A stretch of 5,706 nucleotides of DNA, taken from assembly GCA_017410745.1 (NCBI GenBank), contig JAFPPJ010000136.1:1-5706 (forward strand), read 5' to 3'. The notes beneath the pieces were generated by a model. It had not been told where the DNA came from and ran no database searches. It worked only from the letters and a program-made list of their open reading frames with translations. The stretch comes from Oscillospiraceae bacterium. Lineage in GTDB: Bacteria; Bacillota; Clostridia; Oscillospirales; Ruminococcaceae. The position numbers and the translations under genes are program-made. Positions 1 through 5,390 of the stretch are shown here, piece by piece (within the stretch, counting starts at the first letter, position 1; every line of letters starts with the position of its first letter).

Positions 1-207
1 CTGAGTCTTGGAGACCGTGAGGAGAAGACAAGGAATGCGGTGATGGCATCGGTCGGCGACTGCATACGCCGCGGATATCATATGCTTTCCGAACAGGGCG
101 TGGATACTATACTCGAATGGAATCAGGGCAATCATTTCAGGGAGCCCGACATAAGAACAGCTAAGGCCTTTTCATGGATGCTTTCGGGCACAAAGGAGAG
201 AGTATGA
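1..207 (+). CDS. 3' end of an unidentified protein, possibly an alpha/beta-hydrolase (5' end outside window)
   Basis: The first reading frame is open from base 1 to a TGA at 205-207 and encodes the last 68 residues of a protein. I do not firmly recognise the family. The fragment starts LSLGDREEKT and later has LEWNQGNHF followed by a helix-like AKAFSWML ending. This order (a strand ending in an acidic turn, a helix, then a strand leading to a Gly-x-His turn and a last helix) fits the C-terminal acid and histidine part of an alpha/beta-hydrolase or esterase. That assignment is inference from pattern only; the nucleophile region would lie upstream. That the frame is coding is supported by the ATGA overlap of its stop with the next gene and by that gene's ribosome binding site lying inside its last codons. 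Confidence 0.6.
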   Translation: MSLGDREEKTRNAVMASVGDCIRRGYHMLSEQGVDTILEWNQGNHFREPDIRTAKAFSWMLSGTKERV

Positions 208-686
208 TCACCATCAGGAAAATGACCGTGTCGGAATACGAGGAGTTTTATCGGAGAAGCTTTGCACATCATGTCCTTGAACTCATGGAGCAGCTGGATA
301 TGTCAAAGGAAGATGCTGAAAAAGAGACGGCGGAAGAACTGGCTTCAATGCTCCCCGACGGCATGGATACCACAGACAACCATCTTATGAGCATAGTGGA
401 TGATAACGGCGTGCAGGCAGGCTTTATCTGGACTCTGCATGAATATAACGGAGATGTGAAGCAAAGCTTTCTTTGCGATATCGAGGTGTATGAACCTTAT
501 CGCAGGAGGGGCTGTGCGGCTGCTGCTGTCGGGCTTATGGAAGAATTTGCAAGGAATGAGGGCTGCAGTGAAAGCGTGTTGTTCGTGGCCGATGACAATA
601 CAGCGGCAAACGCTCTGTATGAGAAATGCGGCTACAGCTTTCTTCGCCGGATGGAGTACGGCAGGTATATGAAAAAGTCTTTATGA
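204..686 (+). CDS. GNAT-family N-acetyltransferase
   Basis: A 160-residue protein, the usual size for a single GNAT domain, predicted to move an acetyl group from acetyl-CoA to an amine; the acceptor cannot be read from sequence. The C-terminal half has the family pattern: beta-strand LCDIEVYEPYR (about 90-100), the acetyl-CoA pyrophosphate loop RRRGCA (100-105), a helix to about 118, then the strand VLFVADDN and the helix NTAANALYEKCGY (132-144), a typical motif B. The N-terminal half is acidic and helical. I chose the ATG at 204 over the in-frame ATG at 174 because AAAGGAGAG (192-200) sits just before it and it makes an ATGA overlap with the upstream stop, suggesting translational coupling. 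The AraC regulator starts 14 bases downstream, so the genes are probably cotranscribed. Confidence 0.88.
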   Translation: MITIRKMTVSEYEEFYRRSFAHHVLELMEQLDMSKEDAEKETAEELASMLPDGMDTTDNHLMSIVDDNGVQAGFIWTLHEYNGDVKQSFLCDIEVYEPYRRRGCAAAAVGLMEEFARNEGCSESVLFVADDNTAANALYEKCGYSFLRRMEYGRYMKKSL

Positions 687-700
687 AAGAGATATAGATC

Positions 701-1438
701 ATGAGTGAGATCTTGTTTTATGTTTCCGCGAATACCGAGATAGTTCTGATAAAGGACGGGAAACTACGGTTCGAGGAGCATTGCCACAGTGCGCATACGG
801 TAATTTCCGCACTTCTTCACGGAAGTGCGGAGCTCACGGTAAACGGCGAAAAAAGGGATATATCTGCGGGCATGGTATTCTTCCTGCTGCCCTATGAGAA
901 CCATTCCGTTTCATCCGATGAAAAGACGGATATGATCTCGCTGTGCGTGAAAAAGGAGATATTTTCGGAGAGCCGAGATGAGTATATGAAGCTCATATGC
1001 TCTGCTGTGAACGGTGTATGGGAACAGGAAAGCCTTCCCGCAGGAGATATAAGGCAAAGCATCATAAGTGCGGCGGCGGCAGTATATGATACATACACGG
1101 AGCCGATGAATGATGATGAGCTTGTGCGGTGCAGGGAGGACATAGAGAGCAGTCCCGAGACCGATGAAGATATAGGAAAGCTCGCGGATGAGGCGTATAT
1201 GAGCAAATTCCACTATATACGTCAATTCAGGAAAATAGCGGGTCTCACGCCGAATCGCTTCCGCATACAGAACCGCATACGAAAAGCGCAGCAGATGCTC
1301 CGCAGCGGCAGCAATATCACAGATGCCGCTCTTGATGTGGGCTTTTACGATCAGAGCCATTTCAATAAATATTTCAAGCGTATAGTCGGGGTGTCACCGA
1401 AAGAATATCTCAGTTCACTCCGCAATTTTTTACAATAA
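701..1438 (+). CDS. AraC-family transcriptional regulator with N-terminal cupin-like sensor domain
   Basis: A 245-residue cytoplasmic DNA-binding regulator, slightly short for the family. Residues about 20-75 form an AraC-type cupin sensor, with histidines 27, 29, 32 and 68 and the barrel-like strand GSAELTVNG followed by DISAGMVFFLLPYENHSV. Residues about 155-237 form the two helix-turn-helix units: IGKLADEAYMSKFHYIRQFRK, then NITDAALDVGFYDQSHFNKYFKR with the usual GVSPKEY ending. The ligand is unknown. The ATG at 701 follows a weak AAAGAGA site (686-692), 14 bases after the acetyltransferase stop. The cupin gene immediately downstream has its own -10 element but no good -35, which would suit a promoter needing an activator. 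That this AraC protein controls the cupin gene is inference from adjacency only. Confidence 0.92.
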   Translation: MSEILFYVSANTEIVLIKDGKLRFEEHCHSAHTVISALLHGSAELTVNGEKRDISAGMVFFLLPYENHSVSSDEKTDMISLCVKKEIFSESRDEYMKLICSAVNGVWEQESLPAGDIRQSIISAAAAVYDTYTEPMNDDELVRCREDIESSPETDEDIGKLADEAYMSKFHYIRQFRKIAGLTPNRFRIQNRIRKAQQMLRSGSNITDAALDVGFYDQSHFNKYFKRIVGVSPKEYLSSLRNFLQ

Positions 1439-1456
1439 TATATCCGTGTTTTCATG

Positions 1457-1462
1457 TATAAT
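1457..1462 (+). promoter_or_regulatory. Candidate -10 element of the cupin gene
   Basis: A perfect TATAAT lies about 30 bases before the cupin start codon, just after the AraC stop codon. No good -35 lies at the normal distance: the best match, TTTACA at 1429-1434, leaves a 22-base spacer, which is too long. The promoter may be weak or activator-dependent. The ribosome binding site AAAGGAGAGA (1477-1486) follows. Confidence 0.5.
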
Positions 1463-1492
1463 ATACTCATCGAATGAAAGGAGAGATAATGC

Positions 1493-1879
1493 ATGAAAAC
1501 ATTATTTGACAGATTCAACGCGGGCAGGTTCACATCGCCCTATTGTGAGAAGGATCTTGCGGACCTTGCATGGAATGCTCATCCCACATTTGAGGGCGTC
1601 GAACTGAAGCACCTGCTGACTGCGGCAGATACGGACGGAGAGTTCAGCTTCCATCTGGTCAGGATAGCCCCGGGAAAGTGTATCGGCGAGCATATCCATG
1701 CTGCACAGCTTGAGACGCACGAGGTCATTGCAGGCAGCGGATACTGCGTGAATGAGGGCGTGAAGATACCCTATGGATGCGGTGTGATAACGATACTGAA
1801 GAAGGGTACGCCCCACTCCGTTACAGCAGGGGATGAGGGACTATATATCTTCGCCAAGTTCATCCCCGCACTCTGCTGA
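1493..1879 (+). CDS. Small single-domain cupin protein
   Basis: A 128-residue cytoplasmic protein with one cupin barrel. Cupin motif 1 fits the consensus G-x5-H-x-H-x4-E-x6-G exactly: Gly61, His67, His69, Glu74, Gly81. Motif 2 is recognisable around KKGTPHSV with His108, although the usual trailing Asn is absent. His67, His69, Glu74 and His108 form the standard 3-His/1-Glu metal site, so a bound divalent metal is likely. Cupins this small may be isomerases, dioxygenases or ligand-binding proteins, and nothing here decides between them. The 35 or so residues before the barrel are not recognised. The ATG at 1493 is chosen because AAAGGAGAGA precedes it by 6 bases; the ATG at 1489 stops after six codons. 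A strong hairpin terminator follows 13 bases after the stop. Confidence 0.88.
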   Translation: MKTLFDRFNAGRFTSPYCEKDLADLAWNAHPTFEGVELKHLLTAADTDGEFSFHLVRIAPGKCIGEHIHAAQLETHEVIAGSGYCVNEGVKIPYGCGVITILKKGTPHSVTAGDEGLYIFAKFIPALC

Positions 1880-1892
1880 CGATATGATGCAG

Positions 1893-1935
1893 ACAGCCTG
1901 CACATCCGATACGGGTGTGCAGGCTGTGATATTTT
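1893..1935 (+). terminator. Intrinsic terminator after the cupin gene
   Basis: ACAGCCTGCACA (1893-1904) pairs perfectly with TGTGCAGGCTGT (1916-1927). The stem extends inward by a T-G wobble and CCG/CGG to 16 pairs with an ATA loop. A short T-rich run (TATTTT, 1930-1935) follows two bases later. The T tract lies only on the right side, so it should act mainly on + strand transcripts. Confidence 0.85.
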
Positions 1936-1962
1936 GCTCATATGGCTCAGGAATCTTGCCAC

Positions 1963-2034
1963 GCCAATGTTCACTAAATGAAAGTTACATTCTTTGTATA
2001 CTTATACAAAGTTTCTTTTATGTGACACATTGGC
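1963..2034. repeat. 72-base imperfect palindrome (long hairpin)
   Basis: The outer arms are GCCAATGT (1963-1970) and ACATTGGC (2027-2034), perfect inverted repeats. Inside, TCAC/GTGA, TAAA/TTTA and GAAA/TTTC continue the pairing with single-base bulges or a mismatch. An 8-base bulge follows on the left arm, and the core CTTTGTATA (1992-2000) pairs with TATACAAAG (2003-2011) across two bases. About 29 pairs can form. Neither side has a U tract, so it is not a normal terminator. It could be a small non-autonomous mobile-element remnant, a recombination site or a protein-binding palindrome. I see no target-site duplication. Confidence 0.7.
1992..2011. promoter_or_regulatory. Perfect 20-base dyad, candidate operator
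   Basis: The core of the long palindrome is a perfect 9-base inverted repeat with a 2-base centre, containing TTGTATA and TATACAA. The size and symmetry are those of a binding site for a dimeric helix-turn-helix repressor of GntR or TetR type. It ends 24 bases before the -35 of the promoter at 2036-2064. The operator role is inference. Confidence 0.3.
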
Positions 2035-2035
2035 A

Positions 2036-2064
2036 TTGACATTTAGCTGTGCCTGTGGTACAAT
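2036..2064 (+). promoter_or_regulatory. Consensus extended -10 promoter, antisense to the downstream gene end
   Basis: TTGACA (2036-2041), a 17-base spacer, then TACAAT (2059-2064) with TG one base before the -10 (2056-2057). Transcription would start near 2071 and run right, antisense to the 3' end of the DUF2207-like gene whose stop is at 2088-2090. A 5-base dyad, CCTGT (2052-2056) and ACAGG (2069-2073), straddles the -10. No sense ORF of useful length with a ribosome binding site follows, so the product would be a noncoding or antisense RNA, or the promoter is a relic. Confidence 0.6.
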
Positions 2065-2087
2065 AGAGACAGGTCATACGCTCAGGC

Positions 2088-3689
2088 TCAGTCTGCGCCG
2101 CCTCCTCCGCAGCTCGAACAGCTTGAACAGCTTGAGCAGCTCGAACATCCGCTGCCGCTTGACGTACCGGATGAAACAGGAGCCATGAGAGTATCGGTAT
2201 AGCTGAGCATGGTCAAAAGCGCAAAGTTTGCCGGATCCGATGTCACGGTGGGGTTATGACGGCCGCTGCAGAGCATACTGAGCACGGTGAAGCAGTCTAT
2301 ATCGCCGGTGCGTTCAAGGAGCGAGAAGCAGTCATATGCGTTTATTTCCACGTTCGCAAACTTCACATTATCCCTGAAAAAGGCGATATCCTTTGTGAGG
2401 GGCTTTATCTGATCATCGCTTTTGAGTCGTGCATACAGCGCACTTTTTTTAAGTGAAGCCGTATACTGAGCTTTCCATGATGCCAGATCATTGTACAGAA
2501 CGGAGAATGATGATGTGATATCATCGTATGTGAACAGACCGTTATTGTCGGCAGAAGACGGCACAGACCTGCATAGCATATCCATGAACGCCTTGTCCAT
2601 ATTGTCCGCTGTATCCTCGCAATAATCATTCACATATGACATATCCAGCCGCAGACCGCCGCTGTCGACCTTGATCTTTTTCCTGCGGCACAGGTCAAAG
2701 AGCTCCGCATAGAACACAAGTATGGTGTCCTTTGACTCGGAGAAGGGCTTCAGCGGCGGCAGGACGAGCCATGCGAACGGTATGCCTGCGGCACTTATCC
2801 TGTCAGCGATATGCCTGAAATGATCCGGGTCTTCTTCTATGAGCCTTTGTATCTTTTTCCTCCTGATGACCAGTACTATGGAAGTAATGACGGCAATGGC
2901 GATGCAAAGCAGAAAGAATCCTCCAAAGATGATGAGAGACAGATCGCCGCCGGGTCTGTCAGCACTGCGGGATATGTTCTTGGGCAGCGCTATATCGGAT
3001 GCTTTTGTCAGTCCAACGAAGCTGTCGGGTGACAGATTTGCCTTTATCTTGTACATCCCGGAGCTGTTCTCGGTGCTCAGATCAACATTGCTGCCGCTGA
3101 CAGAGTATTCTCCCTTGTTTACCGAGAATACCGCAGAACTGTCTTCCTTCGGGAGCTCGACAGTTACATGCACACTGCCCACCGTCTTAGTGAAATTCTC
3201 GCCGATAAGACGGAAGCTGAACACTGCGCGTCCGGTATCATCAAGCCTTGCCAGAGCGGGCACGCGGTATTTTATCGCATAGTTCACCGTCTCGTTCTGA
3301 GCCTGCTTGAACCAGTTTACAGTAAATCTGTCCGGCTGTGCCTCGATGTAGAAATGACCGTCCTGCCTGTCCATAGAAGAGGAAGGCTCCGCCTTCTCTC
3401 CGTTTATCAGAGCGCCGTATATATCTATCTTTTCTATGCGTTCAAGCTGATTTGAAGGATTGTATATATCCTTGTAGAAGCGAGTGAAGCTGCCCTTTTC
3501 AAATGTCACTGTCCATAATTCTGTGACATCGGCATCACCGTTTTCAGCAAAGGTCACCAGAAATTCTGCGGAATCCACACGGTACTCATTATCCTGTGCG
3601 GATACTCTGGCCGGCAGCAGAAACAGCATCAGCGATGCGATGAATATAAAAGCGGTCATATGCATTTTTCGCGATAGAACGATCTTCAT
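2088..3689 (-). CDS. DUF2207-like membrane protein with Cys-repeat C-terminal tail
   Basis: A 533-residue membrane protein with the DUF2207 layout. It has an N-terminal signal peptide (hydrophobic 12-26, likely cleavage after VSA at 31), an extracellular beta-rich domain (about 33-245) opening YRVDSAEFLVTFAENGDADVTE, one membrane helix (about 250-275), then RRKK at 276-279, which places the C-terminal half (about 280-533) in the cytoplasm. The last residues are unusual: GSG, five Cys at 515, 518, 521, 524 and 527 separated by Ser-Ser pairs, then GGGGAD. DUF2207 proteins commonly end in a Gly-rich tail; here cysteines sit in it at fixed spacing. Function of the family is unknown. The ATG at 3689 overlaps the upstream radical SAM stop (ATGA) and follows GGGGGATGAG; an in-frame TTG at 3710 is less likely. 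I infer that the tail is a substrate of the adjacent enzyme; a metal-binding tail is the main alternative. No terminator is evident after it. Confidence 0.85.
   Translation of the reverse strand: MKIVLSRKMHMTAFIFIASLMLFLLPARVSAQDNEYRVDSAEFLVTFAENGDADVTELWTVTFEKGSFTRFYKDIYNPSNQLERIEKIDIYGALINGEKAEPSSSMDRQDGHFYIEAQPDRFTVNWFKQAQNETVNYAIKYRVPALARLDDTGRAVFSFRLIGENFTKTVGSVHVTVELPKEDSSAVFSVNKGEYSVSGSNVDLSTENSSGMYKIKANLSPDSFVGLTKASDIALPKNISRSADRPGGDLSLIIFGGFFLLCIAIAVITSIVLVIRRKKIQRLIEEDPDHFRHIADRISAAGIPFAWLVLPPLKPFSESKDTILVFYAELFDLCRRKKIKVDSGGLRLDMSYVNDYCEDTADNMDKAFMDMLCRSVPSSADNNGLFTYDDITSSFSVLYNDLASWKAQYTASLKKSALYARLKSDDQIKPLTKDIAFFRDNVKFANVEINAYDCFSLLERTGDIDCFTVLSMLCSGRHNPTVTSDPANFALLTMLSYTDTLMAPVSSGTSSGSGCSSCSSCSSCSSCGGGGAD
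2109..2147 (-). repeat. Tandem 9-base repeat encoding the Cys-Ser-Ser tail
   Basis: Four 9-base units plus a final Cys codon encode (CSS)4-C. The units differ only at synonymous positions (TGT or TGC, TCA or TCG; the second Ser codon is always AGC). Because the unit is a multiple of three, gain or loss of a unit would keep the frame and only change the number of cysteines. Confidence 0.8.
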
Positions 3690-4678
3690 TTGCTCATCCC
3701 CCAATAACAATTGATATCCTTACCGTCAAATCTCCCCGTGACTGCATAGGTAAGGCATTTCGCTCCGCCCCTGCACAGATGTGCCTTTGGACACGGCATA
3801 CACTCTTCCGGTATATTCCGTTCGCACAGCTGCGCTATGAGCTTGCTTTCCCTGTAAAGTGTGCGCATATCCTGTTCAAGGCAGTTCCCGACAGGTATCG
3901 GGAGCCGTCGGCAGGGAAGGAGAGTGCCGTCGGCAAGCAGCGTCAGAAGTGATACCCCTGCAGCGCACTGATAATAGTCGCCGCCCCCGAGAAACTGCAT
4001 TGCACGGTTCATATGTACCTGAGTACCTTTGAAAAGTGTTTTCCTGCTCCGCTCCCCGGACAGTACATGAAGCATCTCACGGAACTCTCCGGTGGTCAGT
4101 ATATCCTCTGTATTACCGCCGAACGGGATGAGCCTGTCAGCCCAGAACCGGTCGGCATGAGCCTTCCTTGCCAGCTTTATAACATCCCGCAGTTCCTTGT
4201 AGTTGCGCCTGTGACAGGTGAATGCCGCCATAGTCTGTATGCCGGCATTGTGAAGCAGTCTGAGACCTGCCATTGCCTTGTCGAAATTGCCTGCTCCCCG
4301 TATACTGTCATGCGTTTCCCTTGTGCCGTCTATGCTCACCTGTACGAATGACAGCCGTGAAAATGCCGCAAGCTTTTCCGTGACAGTGCTGTCGATAAGC
4401 GTGCCGTTGGTAAGCAGTCCGAAGGTCATGCCGTATTCTTCGAGAAGTGACAGCAGCGGGAAAAGATGTTCCGAGAGGAGCGGCTCTCCGCCAGTGATAT
4501 TGATATGCCCCTTGTATCCGTATTCCGCGCAGAAGTCGATATACTGCCTGAACAGCCGTTCAAGCACGTCAAAGCTCAGCTCCGAAGCGTGCTCATCCTG
4601 ATAGCAGTGCGTACAGTGAAGGTTGCATCTGTGCAGGATGTGCCACTGCAGCACATGCTTTTTCTTGTCCCCCGACAT
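3686..4678 (-). CDS. Radical SAM/SPASM-domain protein, putative peptide- or protein-modifying enzyme
   Basis: A 330-residue cytoplasmic iron-sulfur enzyme. The radical SAM cluster motif is RCNLHCTHC, with Cys18, Cys22 and Cys25 (C-x3-C-x2-C) binding the 4Fe-4S cluster that cleaves S-adenosylmethionine. The GGEP motif (63-66) contacts the methionine amine, and VSIDG (114-118) fits a later barrel strand. A C-terminal SPASM region carries Cys238, Cys256 (in G-x4-C), Cys266, Cys293, Cys296, Cys302, Cys308 and Cys324, including C-x2-C-x5-C, enough for auxiliary clusters. SPASM proteins include the maturases of sactipeptides, ranthipeptides, PQQ and mycofactocin, and anaerobic sulfatase maturases. 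Only 17 residues precede Cys18, so there is no N-terminal RiPP recognition domain. Start: the ATG at 4678 has AAGGGGGG five bases upstream; the in-frame ATG at 4708 has no comparable site. Its stop overlaps the next start as ATGA, implying coupled translation with the Cys-tailed protein, its probable partner. Confidence 0.92.
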   Translation of the reverse strand: MSGDKKKHVLQWHILHRCNLHCTHCYQDEHASELSFDVLERLFRQYIDFCAEYGYKGHINITGGEPLLSEHLFPLLSLLEEYGMTFGLLTNGTLIDSTVTEKLAAFSRLSFVQVSIDGTRETHDSIRGAGNFDKAMAGLRLLHNAGIQTMAAFTCHRRNYKELRDVIKLARKAHADRFWADRLIPFGGNTEDILTTGEFREMLHVLSGERSRKTLFKGTQVHMNRAMQFLGGGDYYQCAAGVSLLTLLADGTLLPCRRLPIPVGNCLEQDMRTLYRESKLIAQLCERNIPEECMPCPKAHLCRGGAKCLTYAVTGRFDGKDINCYWGMSK

Positions 4679-4736
4679 ATCTGCCCCCCTTCGATGTGCA
4701 CAGCACATCAGGCATTGTTTTCTCCCCTATACCGTT

Positions 4737-4765
4737 ATTGTATCATATACTGCTGATAAATTCAA
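4737..4765 (-). promoter_or_regulatory. Promoter of the radical SAM / DUF2207-like operon
   Basis: Read on the - strand: TTGAAT (4765-4760), a 17-base spacer, TACAAT (4742-4737), with TG one base before the -10. The start codon at 4678 lies about 50 bases beyond the expected transcription start. It diverges from the OhrR promoter, and the two -35 elements are about 90 bases apart. Confidence 0.7.
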
Positions 4766-4857
4766 TAGATAAGCAAGATTTTATGCGGGTACATTCGACA
4801 TAGACAATGGGGGATACAGGTACTGTCTGCTTCATAAAAATGTTACAATTATACCCA

Positions 4858-4885
4858 TTGACAAAAACATCGCATACGATATAAT
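4858..4885 (+). promoter_or_regulatory. Promoter of the OhrR-like / glutathione peroxidase operon
   Basis: Both hexamers are perfect: TTGACA (4858-4863) and TATAAT (4880-4885), with a 16-base spacer. The dyad repeats at 4869-4883 and 4898-4912 overlap the spacer and -10 and the start of the transcript. A promoter this strong with overlapping dyads fits a repressed stress operon. Confidence 0.82.
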
Positions 4886-4912
4886 CATATACAATAAATC
4901 GCACGCGATATA
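4869..4912 (+). promoter_or_regulatory. Paired dyad repeats, candidate OhrR operators
   Basis: Two 15-base copies, 4869-4883 and 4898-4912, read ATCGCA-NN-CGATATA and match at 13 of 15 positions. The first contains the dyad ATCG/CGAT and the second a longer one, ATCGC/GCGAT. Their starts are 29 bases apart. Position and symmetry suggest autorepression by the MarR-family protein encoded just downstream. The sites do not resemble the TACAATT half-site I recall for Bacillus OhrR, although one such half-site lies at 4844-4850. Confidence 0.45.
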
Positions 4913-4924
4913 TCGGAGGAGAAC

Positions 4925-5371
4925 ATGAAGGATAAATATGCTTCTCTCAGACTGAAAAATCAGCTTTGTTTCCCGTTGTATGCAGTTTCCAACCTGATCA
5001 CGAGGAAATACAAGCCTCTGCTCGATAAGCTCGATCTGACCTATACCCAGTATATCGTCATGATGGTGCTGTGGGAGGAAAAGCAGGTGAATGAGAAGTT
5101 CCTGTGTGAAGCGCTCTGCCTCGGCACGAACACAGTCACCCCGCTGTTAAAGAAGCTGCAGGCAAAGGGATATATAGATAAGACCAAGGACAGCAGCGAT
5201 GAGCGGAATATTGTCATAACACTTACGGAAAAGGGCGATGCCCTCAAGGACAAGGCTCTGTGCGTCCCCGAAGGGATAGCGCAGGAATTCAGCCTTACTC
5301 CCGAAGAGGCTGCCGCACTGTATAAAACACTGTATAAGATACTCGATCAGTCACGATCGGGCATAAAATAA
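4925..5371 (+). CDS. ohrR: OhrR-like MarR-family organic-peroxide-sensing repressor
   Basis: A 148-residue winged-helix dimeric repressor of normal MarR size. The N-terminus LKNQLCFPLYAVSNLITRKYK has Cys15, Tyr19 and Tyr29, the same residues and numbers as the sensing cysteine and its hydrogen-bonding tyrosines in Bacillus subtilis OhrR. LTYTQYIVMMVLWE (38-51) is also typical of OhrR. The recognition helix is around 66-80 (GTNTVTPLLKKLQAKGY), and the wing carries DERNIVITLTEKG (92-104). By analogy, oxidation of Cys15 by organic hydroperoxide or hypochlorite would release DNA. Three further cysteines (61, 65, 113) are present; whether any pairs with Cys15 is unknown. GGAGGAG (4915-4921) precedes the ATG. 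The next gene, 19 bases on, encodes a peroxidase, which supports the role. Confidence 0.88.
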   Translation: MKDKYASLRLKNQLCFPLYAVSNLITRKYKPLLDKLDLTYTQYIVMMVLWEEKQVNEKFLCEALCLGTNTVTPLLKKLQAKGYIDKTKDSSDERNIVITLTEKGDALKDKALCVPEGIAQEFSLTPEEAAALYKTLYKILDQSRSGIK

Positions 5372-5390
5372 CATCAAGGAGGACAAGCAT

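Noticed and set aside
911..1360. 149-residue - strand ORF opposite the AraC gene
   Set aside because: The + strand frame encodes clear AraC helix-turn-helix motifs; the reverse frame has no ribosome binding site and no domain.
1963..2034. Palindrome as an integron attC site or Xer dif site
   Set aside because: The conserved GTT-containing core sites of attC and the dif sequence pattern are not present, and no integrase gene is nearby.
1994..2188. 64-residue + strand ORF around the palindrome and antisense to the Cys tail
   Set aside because: It starts inside the palindrome, upstream of the promoter start site, has no ribosome binding site, and its low-complexity Ser/Leu/Arg stretch is the complement of the CSS repeat.
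2839..3282. 147-residue + strand ORF opposite the DUF2207-like gene
   Set aside because: It is a shadow of the opposite strand, with no ribosome binding site or promoter and no recognisable domain; the - strand frame encodes a clear signal peptide and membrane helix.
4593..4715. 40-codon ORF on the - strand overlapping the radical SAM start, starting MPDVLCTSKG
   Set aside because: It is in another frame, mostly inside the radical SAM gene, and has no precursor-peptide features. The strong ribosome binding site at 4684-4691 serves the start at 4678. An upstream regulatory ORF is possible but unsupported.
4841..4849. TG-extended TACAAT as a second OhrR-like promoter
   Set aside because: There is no -35 at a suitable distance (TACTGT at 4821-4826), and a fully consensus promoter lies just downstream.
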